Assembly: GCF_036785885.1 (NCBI RefSeq)
Contig: NC_092322.1
Coordinates: 15,026,466 to 15,090,465, forward strand
DNA: 64,000 nt
Direction of reading: 5' to 3'
Source of the DNA: Coffea arabica
Lineage: Eukaryota > Streptophyta > Magnoliopsida > Gentianales > Rubiaceae
Position 1 is the first letter of the stretch, and the number at the start of each line of letters is the position of its first letter. The position numbers and the translations under genes were made by a program. The notes beneath the pieces are model-generated. The model was not told the DNA's origin. It saw only the letters and a list, made by a program, of their open reading frames with translations, and did no database searches. Shown here one piece after another: positions 49,290 through 62,653 of the stretch.

Positions 49290-52179
49290 ATGGACTCTAG
49301 GACATGCAGCAATTCTATTTGGACGAGAGAGGAGGATAAAGCATTTGAGAATGCCCTAGCAATCTATTTAGATGATAGCAATTTATGGGAGAAAATTGCG
49401 GCTGTAGTACCTGGAAGAACAGTTGAGGATATCAAAATGCACTATGAAGTCTTAGTTGCAGATGTAAACGCAATTGAGTTAGGCCTTGTACCTTTTCCTC
49501 ATTATGTTGATTCTTTCAAGAAGTCAAGAAAGCTGGTTGGGCATATTGCTATTGACAGAAAGGGAAAACGATGTGAAAATGTCCAGAGTGAATCCAGTTG
49601 TAGAGGAATATCATTGCGATCTGATCCAGACTGCAAAAGGGCTACATGGTCGGAAGAGGAGCACAGGTAGGCTATGTTTCAAATATGTATTCTTACATGC
49701 ATACAATTAATTTTTGCTAAATAGTCCTTGATAATCTTTCGTGGCTCTTCAATTTGGAAAAGGAGCACAAGTAGAATATGATTCAAATGTGTATTCTTAC
49801 ATGCATACGATTATATTTTGCTAAATAGTCTTCCATAATCTTTCGTGGCTCTTGAATTATGGTGATCTCGAATCTCTTATTTTTATCCCTGAGAAACTTG
49901 GTCACCGACACATGTCATTAGACTTATAGAATAGTCATGCCAAGTAATTTCTCATAGATTAATGCATTTTAATTTTGTGGTATTTATTAAGGTATTTTTC
50001 TACATAGAGAATTTTGCTAATAGTGTTCTTTGCTTTCATATACTCTGGAATTGCACATTAGCACATTCCTCAATTGCATGGACATTTGACATTAATATAT
50101 GTATATACTTTGTCATCAGGGTAATCTTGATATTAATATATATATATATATGTGTATATGTATAATCTTTCGTGGCTCTTGAATTATGGTAATCTTGAAT
50201 ATCTTATTTTTATCCTTCAGAAACTTGGTCACCGACACATGTCATCAAGGTTACAGCATAGTCACACCAAGTAATTTCTCATAGTATAATGCATTTTTAA
50301 TTTTATGGTATTTATTAAGGTATTTTTTTGCATACAAAATTGTGATAATAGTGTTCAATGCTTTCATATGCTCTAGAATTGCACGTTGGCATATTCCTCA
50401 ATTATATGGATATTGGACATTAATATATGTATACACTTTGGATATTGCACATTGGAATGAAAATAGACATTTCACAATGAGTTCATTTATCATTTTATCG
50501 CATATGCTATTGACATCTGTATAGCAATAGACCTGTTTTTACCATTGTCGCAATTGGCCATGTGCCAATATGACTACTTTGAGATATGCATTTGAAGCAA
50601 GGTTTCTCAAACACTTATGTGAAGTATCTATGTGTAATCATTAATCGTTTATTGCATCTTATGCGTTAACATGGTGATTCACTTATTTATATGAGTTGCG
50701 CATCTCCGTTTTTACACTTAATCATATGTTGCACATCAATATTTGAATTTGCTCGTAAGTGTCTGGTAAGAGTCCTGTGTTTTTTTTAATGCTCTAGAGA
50801 ATCAAGAAAATGTGTCAAATGTGCCTGAATGATGGTGAATGCATATGTGATTTTTTTTCATGGGTGTTTCTTTCTTTATACATTACAATTCGATTGGTTG
50901 GATGAAAGCAAATTTGTTTTTGATTGCATATTAATATATCTATATTGCTAAGATGATTGCATCTTTGATTGAAGGTTGCAAAGTATCTTTTTGGTAGAAA
51001 TATAATTAGAATGATATACTGTAACTATACTACATACTTGACAAATGAAGAATCAAATTAAATAGCCTAATTGCCTATTTAGCTTGAAAAAGCTTAATCC
51101 TAGCGACAATAATGTTTCTCTTCACTTTAACTGTGATTTTCAAATCCCATTATATAAGTATGTAAATCTAAGTATTCTTAAAGATTTGAAAGATGCAATC
51201 TAGTTTCATTGTCCTATTTTACTTGTTGTTATTTGAAAGATGAGATTTCAAAGCCAACCATTTTTCTCTCCCCGCAATATTGCATAACAGATTATTTCTC
51301 CAAGGCTTGGACAAATATGGGAGAGGTGATTGGAGAAACATTTCCAGGCTCTGTGTCCGTTCTCGAACTCCTACACAAGTGGCCAGCCATGCACAGAAGT
51401 ACTTTAAACGAACAGTTGTTGTTGATAAGAGGACAGGGTCGAGTATCCATGATGTAACAATTCTGGACAATGGGAAGATAGTAACTCAACAAGTTCAGAC
51501 CACTCAACTAATTTTTAGAGCTTCTAGCAATTATGTCATGGACACTGGGTTATACCAGTCAGTGAATAATAGAGTTAGTGGTGGTTATCTGCATGGCTCT
51601 CTGATTGATAGCCAGTGCAATATGTTTTCCCATGTGCCGAGCACTAAGGATATTAGTGCGGGAATCGATTTGCTCGAGTCTCTACTTGATTCCCTGGCTG
51701 ATACTCCAACTCCCCAAGAGCCAAGCAGTCAAAAATTTTCTGAATTTACAAGTGCCAGTTTGTGCACCCCAGTGAATGCAAACCAGCATATGCCAACTAA
51801 TGGGGAGGTAGTTATTGAAGATACAATTACGCCTGCTGATTTAGAAATTTTTAATTCCCTATTTATTTTCCAGCATGACATGTCCAATTCGCAAGGACCT
51901 ATCATCGGTGAAGTTATTGGAACTGCTGAAAGTCCACAAATGCTCAATTTTGAAGCATTGCCATTTTCAATTCACCATGATTTTGGAGTCCATGCTCCTC
52001 TAACTGCTAGCCAGCCAACTCTAGATCCCCTACTTTCATATGGGATTCGGGGATTATTTCCCTATCCTGGGTCGTCAATGTTTGAAATGGACTTTTCAGA
52101 TTTTGCAACTTTTTTTTGTGATGAACCTGATGAAGTGGCTGCCCCGACTTACCCAGCACCTCTATTAGGCCAGAACTGA
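49290..52179 (+). CDS. MYB/SANT transcription factor, DIVARICATA-like (SHAQKYF)
   Basis: Two exons (49290-49666 and 51291-52179, GT-AG, 1624-bp intron) give an open 421-residue protein. The first SANT repeat is at about residues 10-65 ([33 protein letters not shown]). A linker with GLVPFPHYV follows, then the second repeat at about 115-167 ([20 protein letters not shown]) ending in [14 protein letters not shown], the hallmark of this DNA-binding class. The next motif, SSIHDVTI, is also typical. The C-terminal 230 residues are acidic and Ser/Thr-rich, probably regulatory. It is longer than the usual roughly 300 residues. The start was chosen at 49290 because the upstream in-frame codon is GTG. 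Likely a nuclear regulator; targets unknown. Confidence 0.93.
49657..49864. repeat. 104-bp tandem duplication across the MYB exon 1 donor
   Basis: AGGAGCACAGGTAGG at 49657 is repeated as AGGAGCACAAGTAGA at 49761, and similarity continues for about 100 bp to CTTTCGTGGCTCTT. Copy 1 holds the real splice donor (CACAG|GTAG). In copy 2 the donor reads AAGTAG and has lost the preceding G. Confidence 0.9.
49837..50440. repeat. Two 277-bp direct repeats in the MYB intron
   Basis: 49837-50112 and 50164-50440 are similar throughout, from AATCTTTCGTGGCTCTTGAA to TTAATATATGTATA, offset 327 bp. They start with the end of the 104-bp unit, so the intron grew by successive duplication. Confidence 0.9.
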
Positions 52180-55100
52180 GTGAATCATTATGAGGGGGAT
52201 TTGTTGGCAATGTCAGAATGAAGAAGAACTCGCATGTTCTTCACAGAAGTTTATCCTACACAAATGTAATTCTCCCCTTGCTCAGCTCTCTCGGTGACTA
52301 ATATTCTATTTTGGACTGGTTTTCAGAGTGTGTGTAAAATATGTACTGTATAACTACTAGGACGAATTTGCCAGTTACTTGTTATATTATCTGCTTTAGA
52401 TATAGTATAAAGGTGCAAGTAAGTAGATAAATGGCTAAATTAGGGTAAACGAGTGTTGCAATCTGAATTAGTAATTAGCATCACGTACTTTGTTAATTAT
52501 CAACCAACCCATGATATGGGTTTGCAATGTCCAACCTAGGCCCCAACTTAGCTTGAAAGCGTGATCGTCTCTATTGGGCTAAACATGACTTGGTCCTCTT
52601 GCAACTTCAACGCGTGAGTTTTGCTTTCATTTTTCATTTTTATTTTTTGGAAAAAAATTACAGTATTAATCCTACTCTAGATATTACTTCTAATGAGGAT
52701 CGAATTTGAGTTTTTGGGGTAAGGAAGCTAGAGGCAATGACACTAGTATGACAGCATTTTAACTTTTTAATGTGCAAATTGGATTAAATTACTTAGTTTC
52801 GTAACGTCTAATAGACTAAATACATATGAAAACTTCGAAAGGATGCTATTTGGTTCTCACTTTTTCAAAAAAAAAAAAGAATTAAGACATGACATGCCAA
52901 TGTAACACGTTTTTTCCTTTTTGGAGCAAATGCAAGGCGTGCATCTTCGTGTGTGTGTGTAACACCTTTGAAATCTCTTAATTCATTTATACCATATAAA
53001 ATTGTTTGTCTTTGTGTGTGTGTGTGTTTTTTATATTTTTATCAATGATTTAACCCCTCTATATGGTAGGAATTTTTGTGAAGCATATCATATACTGAAG
53101 TGTAAATGGTTATCATTGACTAGCCAATCCTTTTCACGATTAGTTAACAATACAGCAGTTAAGAAGATATTCATCTCTGAGTGATCGTTGTTGTGAAGTG
53201 TATTTACTTGGCTCTTTCCTTTTGATTGCTCTATGTTTCGCATTTGTTGTATTCACGTCACCTATGATTTAAGTAAAACAACGTTGCTATCAGTTCAACC
53301 ACAACAAATCTTAAGAAGCTTTAGGTTCCATTCGATAAAAGTGAATCTGAATTTTGAAATCTGAATATTGAAATAATTAATTTGCTGAATTTTAAGTACT
53401 GAAAAGAAATATATGAATGTCTGAATTTTAATGCTAAATCTATTTATACTATTTGATAAACATTTATAATTAAACGTTTAATAAGTTAAATTTGACAATT
53501 TTGCCCTTATATCTTTTCATCCAAAAAAGAAATAGAACCTATAATTTAATTAGTTTAAAATTGTTAGGTATGAAAAGGACAATATTTATTTTTAAATCAA
53601 ATTAATATAAAAGATGAAATATATTATATGATGAGTATGGAGAAAATGTAAAAGTCATTAAAAATGGAGAAAAAAGAAGTAGAAAACCATTAGATAGAGG
53701 AAATTAGGTTGTTTAATTAGATAAAAATTTTGAACATAATTAACAAACAATGGTAAATTCAGTAGATAAGATAGTTGAAGTAATTCTATTGATTCTTATT
53801 AGAATTAAACATTCAGTTAGGATTCTTGTGTTAAAAAAAATACACACAAATTCAGCAATGCTTAACAAGTTCAGTAGATGGATTTTTATTTATCAAACAC
53901 TCAAAACATCTGAATACTTGAAAAGGTTCAGTTTCAACATTTTTGTATGTTATCAAACAGATCCTTAATCTTTCCATTATTATAGTAGTATATTTTTACC
54001 ACGACTAACTACTCTTTTTCATAACCCAATACTATAACTTTTCAATTTAACATTCTATAACAACTACCTCTCCCAATTAAACCACAACCCCCCCCCCTCC
54101 CCAAAAAAAAAAACTACTAGGATTGTGAAAAGAAAAGGAAAAAAAATCAAGTTCAAAACACTGCCATTTCTGTTGAACAACAATTGCGAGTTATGACTTT
54201 TGTTGTGGTACTTAGAAATCGGTTGAAATGATGGATTTAATCTACAACACGCGTTATCTTACTTTATATCAGATTTAACTTTCAATTAACAGTTTGAAAC
54301 GTTTGAATGATGAATACCATCCTATTGGCTTAGTCTAAAAGAAAAATATCAAGCTAATATCCTTTTTCACTTGATTCGAATCTAGATGGAGTAATATATC
54401 TATTATCTAACTATTTGCTTGTAGTTAATATCGAAATAATCTGCAAGTTTTGTCAACATGTTACGTTTTGTCAACATGTTACGTTAGCATTTGGAATTTT
54501 GTAATGAGCAGTTATTTCTCCCCGCGGCAGGCTTTGGACTAATAGAGCTAAGACATCATTACCTCTGTCCATAAAAGTAGTCAAGTATTTTTTTTATTTT
54601 TTATTTTTTTTTGGGGGTGAGGATAAGGTGGCAAAAACACTAGAAAAGTCCATGGAAATTTAGATTCATCAAAATTATTACCAAGAGTGACGTGCCATTT
54701 AGCATGATCATTCAAATATTTGTTTTATATAATGGATTTATTTTTTATGTATATTAGATCCATGCTGTACTACAGATATGTTATATTATTACCAATTGCT
54801 GTATTCATATAAACAACTAATTTTGATTTAATGGTAACATGAACAGTGTCACATAGCCTAGCTCATTTGGAGATTGGAAAAACAAAAATCACTTTACTTA
54901 TTTGATAAAATATCGTTGATAGTAGTGCATTACGTGACGGTATCAAATGATTATAATTATTTGCTAATATCCTTTTAGGGTATCTCATATGTTAGTTCTT
55001 AATAAGTGAGATTAAATAAAATTAGAAAATTGCTAGAATTAACCCAAAAAAAAAAACTACACCCGTTAAAAAAAAAATTTTGGAAAGTGAAATTAAAGGG

Positions 55101-55937
55101 CATCATTGGTAGTGGTGCATTATGTGGAAGTATTATACGGCATAGCATAATGAAATTCCTAATATTTTTTGGGGAGTTTCATTTGTTAGTTTTTGAAAAG
55201 TGAATTTAAATTGGAAAACACGCTCATTGTTAAATGAAGAGATTTTTTTTTTAGTGCATTTTTTCAAGCATCACATAAGAAACATCAACATGTTTGAAGT
55301 CTTGTCTTCTGATACCGTGTGGCGCCTGATGGTAATTATGGAAGCTTCTTAAATTGTCAAATGCAGATGGAGTTTGACTTGGCTTCCTCGTGTCGCCAAG
55401 CCTTGCAATTTCTTGTCATCGACGCAAAAGGAGTGGTCACCATCCAAGATTTGCGTGTAAACTTGTGTCGGCCATACCGTAACAAAGGCAAAAGCATAAT
55501 TTTTTTTTTTTTCACTTAGGGATATCTCAATATTTTTGCCAGACTAATCCCCTATTACTGTATAGAGCCTTATCCCAAGCATGCATAGTAAAATAACATA
55601 TGGAGATCAATCACAGGATCTACTAATAATTGTCAAGTTACTGAATCAATTAGACTACTAGCAAGATAAAGTAAAAGCATAATTACAGACGGCAATTTAG
55701 ACCCAAAAAAAAAATCAACTTTCTATACCATACATGTGATTTTGTGTAGCTGGATTGGCAGTGAAATTCTTGGAAAAGTTAAGACTATATATCAAATACT
55801 TTGTACACCTAAACTCCATTTATTAAATTGTTTAAATACTAGGGTTTGTCTAAGAACTGGGCATTCAAGTTTTGAGTATTTATTTTTTACAGTATGAAAT
55901 TAATTTGAGAAAATATCTAAATGTAAAGGTGCATCAC

Positions 55938-55991
<54 letters not shown>

Positions 55992-56132
55992 TACAATTTA
56001 AGGGAAGTTAATTCGATATGAGATATAATACCATTTTAGAAGGTTTAGGATCAATAAAGAAAATGACAAAATCTATGTGATCAAGCCCGATCCGATCTAA
56101 CAACAGAACAAGTTTATAGTTGGCTTAGTGAC
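52180..56132. other. Intergenic, repeat debris, no gene
   Basis: Contains a GT-run near 52950-53030. 53325-53970 has TAGGTTCCATTCGATAAA and a loose inverse TATCAAACAGATCCTTA at its ends and may be a degenerate hAT MITE. A C-run lies near 54089, and an (AT)n tract is listed separately. The ORF at 55319-55519 has no recognisable domain. Confidence 0.45.
55940..55990. repeat. (AT)n microsatellite
   Basis: About 24 uninterrupted AT units. Confidence 0.95.
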
Positions 56133-57287
56133 TACGGGTACTATCGAGCCGAGTCGAGCTCAAGTAGCACCATACTCGAGCTCGAACTCAATCAGAATCA
56201 GTGCTACTTGAGCTCAAACTCGAACGAGTAAATAAATTTGGATTCGAACTCGACTCAATAAAATAAAATTAAACTCGAGTTCGACTCATTTGAGCTCGAT
56301 TAAATATCAATCCCGACCTACTCGAGCTCGAGTTTTGAACTATATCCATAAATTTTTTCTCAAAATATATAATATAAATATAATATGAATATATAATATG
56401 AAAGTTAGGGGTGGGCGCGGATCGGGTACCCGCCTCATTCACCATTTGGCTGACCCGACCCGCACCTTACGACTCAGTCATTTTCTGACCCTTACCCGAC
56501 CCACATATCAGCGGGTACCCTATAACGAGTACCCGCTGAGATAGGGTCGGATCAGCGGGTACCCGCCCCGCCCCGCCCCGTTTATCATTTAATTTTTTTT
56601 AAAAAAAATAATTTATACCAATTTAATTTCATATTTTACACATTCATCAAATTTTTTTCTAAAAAAAGGTTTCCCACCAAGAAACAAACATATGAAGAGA
56701 ATATAAGATAAAGGAAAAAAATTAAAAGAATTCAAAATCAATAAAAGTTTGAAATATGTAGCACAATTTTTAATATATATGTTCCACATTAATTAAACTT
56801 TTTTCTATAAAATATAAGATCACGGCCTTTACAAATGAATCTTGTAAATAAACTATAGTCTCTCATATTTGTAATGCAATTTGTTCAATAAAATTACTTA
56901 TTTAGTTCTAATTTATTATTTTATAGTGTGTGTATAAAAATAAAAAATATATATATGCGGGGCGGATCAGGTACCCGCGGGTTTTTAATTATGTGACCCT
57001 AACCCGCCCCGCATCTTAGCGGATACCCGACCCTTTTTTGACCCGATCAAATAATAAAAATCAGATATCCTAATTTTAGAATCGGATCGGATATGACGGG
57101 TTTTCGGGTTAGCGAATAATTTTGCCACCCCTAATGAAAGCTCGATTAAACTCGTCGATCACTCGAGTATTTATTTTTGGAGCTCGAACTCGACTCGTTG
57201 AATGTAACGAGTAGCTCGAGCTCGAGCCAAACTTTTGACCAGCGCTCGCAAGTTAGTCGCGAGCGGCTTGACTTGATTGCACCCCTA
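56133..57287. mobile_element. hAT-type MITE, outer
   Basis: Ends TACGGGTACTATCGAGCC and inverse of TAGGGGTGCAATCAAG. A perfect 8-bp duplication, TTAGTGAC, lies at 56125-56132 and 57288-57295. The subterminal regions are full of CTCGAGCTCGA palindromic units. It is non-coding and is interrupted by a second hAT MITE at 56406-57133; without that insert it would be about 420 bp. Confidence 0.9.
56406..57133. mobile_element. hAT-type MITE, nested inner
   Basis: Starts TAGGGGTGGGCG and ends GCCACCCCTA, with GGGTACCCGC-rich subterminal blocks. Flanked by ATGAAAGT (56398-56405) and ATGAAAGC (57134-57141), 7 of 8 bases equal. It lies inside the outer MITE, so it is younger. Confidence 0.88.
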
Positions 57288-57734
57288 TTAGTGACCAAGT
57301 GATGGTCACACCAGCAGTGACGGAGCCAAAATTTTGTTCTTGGGGGCAAAATTTTTTCTCACAAAATTATCTTAATATATTATGTTTAAAATAATTTTCA
57401 TATATGTAAATATATGATATCTAAAACATCAAATATTAATTTTAATTATAAAGGTATGTATATTTCATAAATATGTAGCGTAGCATAATAGAAATTAAGA
57501 CAAGAAATAATTTTTGATTAAATATCTTTTAACATCACAAACTATTCAAGTTGCACAATATGAGAAAATACTCCAATATGTCACCTATAAAAAAATAACT
57601 ATACAATATAAATAGAACTATTTTCAATTAAAAAAAGATAAAAATTATGTTATCAAACTTTGAAATTTCAATCTCTTTTATTAAAAGTAAATTGAGTTTT
57701 ATGTTCTTTCATAGAAATAAATTCATTCTATGAT
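57288..57734. other. AT-rich spacer with transposon-end-like motif
   Basis: CAGTGACGGAGCCAAAATTT at about 57316 resembles the ends of several plant DNA transposons. No matching inverse end was found nearby. Otherwise AT-rich and non-coding. Confidence 0.35.
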
Positions 57735-57778
57735 TGAATCAGTGTTAAAGTTTTCAGCAACTTCCTTTCGTACCCATA

Positions 57779-58498
57779 CCTGCATCCTCGTGACCAAATA
57801 TTATGGAAAACATAGGTGCCTGGCCCTGCAAATTGACAGCAGCAAATCCTGTTAAAACCGTGAAACTATGATTACCATAGGTTCATAACGCTAAGGTATA
57901 AGATGTACTACATTTATTTCATTTTCATATATGAGTATAACCTTTGGCTGTTTGGCACCCCAAAAGTAAACATCAGTGTATCTGTGCGTGGCAAAGGGAG
58001 GTGAAGAGGATCTTCAGGCAAACTTCCATTGCTAGGGTGTTGCTACCTCCATTTCTTCAATCACCAGTGGCATTCCCGGTTCCCATGCCACAACAGCTGC
58101 AATATATATTGCACGACAGAGGAATTACATTAAGCAGAAGAGTACATTGTATGCGGTCTAGGAGTTAAATTAGACAAAACAATTTGTCAAAGCCAGTGAT
58201 TAGATCAAAACCGAACTTCTAAATGGGTAATTCTAAAATTGTTCCTGATTTTTTAGCCCGTTAAAGTCATCAAGAGCGGATATGGACACAATTTACAGTG
58301 CAAGGCAATCAGTAAATGCAAGGCCCGAAACTCACTGGACAGTTTGATTGACTTGGAAAGCTTCCTACCATCTTGATTTCCGAATCAGAGACGGAATTCT
58401 TTGGCTTTTTAGTTTCAAATACAACATAACTATGAATATACATAAAATACTTGTGGAAGTACATTTGCACCGTATAACTTGACCTTAAAGCTTGACAT
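57779..58498 (-). pseudogene. ADH copy C, exons 1-3 remnant
   Basis: Minus strand: exon 1 from ATG 58498 (frameshifted), exon 2 near 58098-57965 (PLVIEEMEVA, then a stop and frameshifts; TDVYFWGAK), exon 3 near 57828-57779 (FGHEDAG). Intron 3 is cut off near 57735. Together with 36610-38398 it makes one complete but dead ADH gene, with 19.3 kb of other DNA between exon 3 and exon 4. Two unrelated partial copies remain possible. Confidence 0.8.
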
Positions 58499-58502
58499 CT
58501 TG

Positions 58503-61500
58503 AACCTTCTGAGAACTTGGCTTTTGTTGAAAATGATTGTTAGGCACTAGGCAGGCAGTTTTGTTGTGAAGGGCGGAGATGTTCAACGCTGATATTTAGA
58601 GTAGAAATTCCATCCAAGAATCCTCATTTAAAATATCAGTGTTTCTATTAGTCATCAACTTGTGATTTCAGCTACACATCAACTCAAGGGAAAATTACAA
58701 AAATTGTATCTTACCTTCCAAAAACTGGGTTTTTAAATGAAAAATAATTACAAAATTATTATTAATTATAATTATTATAACTATGCCTTACCTTTTCTAT
58801 TTTCACATTCAATGGAGTAAAATGATCACTTACATATAAAAAGTGTATCAATTTAATCCCAAAACTTATAATTGTCGTGTACATGTGCGTCTAATATCAC
58901 AAATGCCACAAGCTGTGGTTACTAGTTAGCTTTTCTTTTTAGTTCATACAGAAGCGAGCAGTCCAATTATAGAGACGATTTCCTGTAGTAGTTTTAGCAG
59001 GAATTGATTGTAAAACAACGGTATAATTAGGAATGGCAATCTGCACAGCCAATGGGCACTCTCCCCACTAAAGTCTAAATGGGGCTGGGGGAGGAGGGGG
59101 ATGGGGGCAGAAATTCCCTTCCCTGCCCAATTTTACAAGGGATGGAGAGTAAGGGAGGCTACCTCCGCTCCATCCTGCAAAGTATGTAGCATATGTTTTA
59201 TATACATTAATTTAATGTATATTATTTCTATGCTAATACTCATGTTACATGTATACATAAACGTAAATAAGTAAAATGGATTCTTGTTTTCTTTGTTACA
59301 CATACATATAAAGCGTCTGTTATATATTTCATTAATTTACTTGTTTGTTTGGTAGTTTAAAATCTCAACATAGTTTTCTTGTATTCTTGTGTTACACTTT
59401 GTAATATTTCATTTCTTTGTTTACAAAGAAAAAAAAACTATATACTTCCAATAGATGAATTTCAAATCAGGGGCTGTTCAGTGCAAGGACTTGTGGGGCG
59501 TTACTCAATTCAAGAAAACAAATAGGCTATGAGAGCTACAAAGCAACAAAAAGAAGGAATAAACATTGATGGACGATGATATGAATCTTCTGCCCATTCT
59601 GATAAATGTGCAACTCCGCCATCATTCTGATATGGGCTTATGGAGTGGCATATTTCTACCATCCATCCATAGAAGAGTGTAATACGTTGGCTGTCCAATC
59701 TATAAAAGTGGAAGAGGGTTCTCAATTGAAGGATTTTAAAGATGAATCTAATTCATTTAAATCTGAATGTGATGATCGAGCATTAATATCTAGTATATCT
59801 TTATTATCTAAGTTTTATCACTCATTAATTGCTGATTGTCATGTAAATTTTGGAGCTTATAATTCACTAAGAATGGAGAAAAGATGGACTGTTCATTTGT
59901 GGATAGTGCTAATCAAGAGCATATTGAGTTGAATAAAATTGGTAAATTTGTTATTGGTTAATTAGCCGGTAATAAGGTAACTTTCTTACCTAAAGTTCTT
60001 AGTTATCATGGTGACATTAAAGACTTTAGTTTGCTTGTGATGGTATGGTTTCTTTCTAATGTGTCTTTGCAAGCATTTAACCCTTACCTTGGTGAATTGT
60101 ACGAGTGTTCTTCATGCATATTAAGAGCTATGTTTCTTAATTCATTGACACGTGATAAAATGTTTGACTTAATTGGAATTGTTTTAAGGTAGTCTACTAT
60201 CATAATCATCTTGAGTTAATAAAGTTTGATAGAGCTGCTTATTTACATTTTGTTGGACATGTTCAAGTCAATTTGCGTCATCTTGTGAGTTGTCTTTGTC
60301 CTAATTGTAGGAGTCTAGTTTCGAGTCCTTATGCGTTGTTTGTGATCATCTTATGGGTTTCCTAAAGTCGTGTGATCATTACGTGTGCTCTTGTATTGTC
60401 CCTATTCACTTGAGTTGGATTGTGTTTCTAGTCGTTTATTTGCATGCGGTTCGCTGTTCTAGCATACATGTCGTCCATGCAAATTTTGTAGTGTATCATC
60501 TTGATGCTTGCGCTAACTTGAGTGTACTTTCAGGTCCATGCAAATATTTCTTTCTTTTTTCTTTCTTTTTTTTTTTTTTAGACATAACCCACAGGGTCGC
60601 ATCCGTTTTACGGTCTGCGACTAATCCTGTTCGAGTTGGGTCCGACCCCCTGCAGGGAGAAGCTCTCCCAACATTGTTTTTTTCATTTCCATGGGTTTTG
60701 AATTCGAAACCTCATGGTTAAGGGATGCAAACCCCTTCCACTTACACAAACATCCGTTGGTTCCAAATATTTCTTTCTTGTTATCAACTTAGTGAGTTTG
60801 GTGTTTATGAGTATTCCATCATCATTCATTCCTCGTCTTTTGTATTTGACCCAGACATCGATTCAAGATTATGGTTAATGCAGCATGAGCAGGAATGTAG
60901 GGGTGTGTAAATATGAAAAATTCCAATTTTTCGACCAAATTCAGAGTTTTCGAGAGCAATTCGAAGTTTTCGTATTCAAAAGTAGCAAAATTGGTTCGAA
61001 TTCGGGGCCATGATTCTTAAAAACGAAAATTTTGATTTTGAATTCACAAATTGAAATCGGAATTCGATTACCTAATTCGATTACAATTTCGTATATATAA
61101 TACATGTAATTCATTATATTATATTAATAATAGTAGTATAATACCTCAAACTAACTAATCTAGATCATTATAGTAAATGCAAGTCATTATATTATATGTA
61201 ATAATAATAGTATAATACCTCTAACTAACTAATCTAGATTATTTTTTTAAAAACAAATTCCAAACCAGTTTTTTTAATATAAATTTGGTGAATTCAGTAG
61301 AAGGCAAAATTCTAAATTGAATTCGAAGCAAAATTGTATTTGGAAGTTTTGAATTTGAAATCAAAAGAAGTCGAAATTTACCAGGTTCAATTTACCGAAT
61401 TTTTCGCATTTAGACTTCCGAATTACCGATTTCCAATTCGACGCACATCCTTACTGTAACATGTACATTGAATCGTGTTCATGCTAAAGTTGTGTGGGCG

Positions 61501-61909
61501 ACAGGCCATGTCAATGTGGATCATTTTAAGTTTGAAATGCCATGTGCATCCAAATGTGTATTGTGAAAAATGCTAAAGTTGGGGAGCAGAATATGCAATT
61601 TAAGGGAAAAAAAAATGTCCTAGTTTCCATGGAACCTCTGAAGAGTTTTGGCAAGCTCCCTTTTTTGTCTCAAGCTCCATTCGGCTTTATATATACTTGC
61701 TGTTATCTTTCGATGACTAACTAAAATTTAGAAAAAGGAAATGTTGAATGCCTAGTTAAGTCCCTATTACCATAACTGTAACTTGCTAAAAATTGATTCA
61801 CTTTCTAAAAATTTCCTTTTTCTTTTCTTCCTATATATTACATTTAGCATTTCTCCGTTTTTTCTCGTTGAGATTAATTTGTAAGATAGCCCCATGGCAA
61901 GAGAGAGTC
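58503..61909. other. Intergenic, repeat debris, no firm gene
   Basis: 59040-59170 is a G-rich then C-rich block (GGGGCTGGGGGAGGAGG) like the end of a hAT element. 59606-59932 reads a 108-codon frame with no known domain, continuing with stops to about 60190. 60898-61453 begins TAGGGGTGTG and ends in an inverse-like CGCACATCCTTA, probably an old hAT MITE, but I saw no target duplication. 60580-60700 looks like common dispersed repeat. Confidence 0.4.
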
Positions 61910-62608
61910 ATGTCCACGTCCAACTAGGCCTGTCAATCGGACCTAATGAGCCGGGTTTTGATGAGTTCAAGTTCAGCTCATTTAATTTGAAACATTTTCG
62001 GACTTCGGGCTATGAGTTTCGGGTTCGTAAATGTGAAGCTCATACTCAACTCACATAATATTCGGATTGTGAGCCTTAATCGGGCTTAACCCAAGCTCAC
62101 TTATTACTCTTTAATTTTCTTAATATAATTACTATAACTATTAAGTTGTAAAACTAATTTAACATTTACAAGACTATAATATTAAAACTAAACATGAACA
62201 AATAATAGTTCTTAAAAAGTATATAAACCAAAAATTTTTTTAACAATATTTATATTTAATCCATTTAAAATGCATGAAAATTAGTAATAAAACATGCGAT
62301 CATAAGCCAATACATCTTTAAAAGTTGAAACTTTTTTTTATAATCTTGTGATTTAAATCCAAATATGCTTGATGATTTTTGTGTTTGTAGACCAAAAAAA
62401 AATCAACCAATAATATGCTAATACAAAAATTTACTCAACCAATAAGAAAAATTAGAGATTTAGTTATGCATTACTAATATTGGCTCTCAAGAAAGCTCAT
62501 GAAAGAGTCTTTAGATGTATTTTTGTGTTTTGTAATTTATATATATATATATTTAGTATTTAGTAAAAATATATTTGGATATATAATTATACATAATATC
62601 AAAATATA

Positions 62609-62653
<45 letters not shown>

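Noticed and set aside
53325..53970. Possible hAT MITE
   Set aside because: The ends are only loosely inverted and no 8-bp target duplication was found; kept as a note, not a call.
57316..57360. CAGTGACGGAGCCA motif as an element end
   Set aside because: No partner end found; a single motif is not enough to define an element.
60353..60721. 122-codon plus-strand frame
   Set aside because: Contains a poly-Phe run from a T-tract and overlaps a dispersed repeat.
60898..61453. Possible hAT MITE starting TAGGGGTGTG
   Set aside because: The terminal match is weak and the flanks do not share a duplication.
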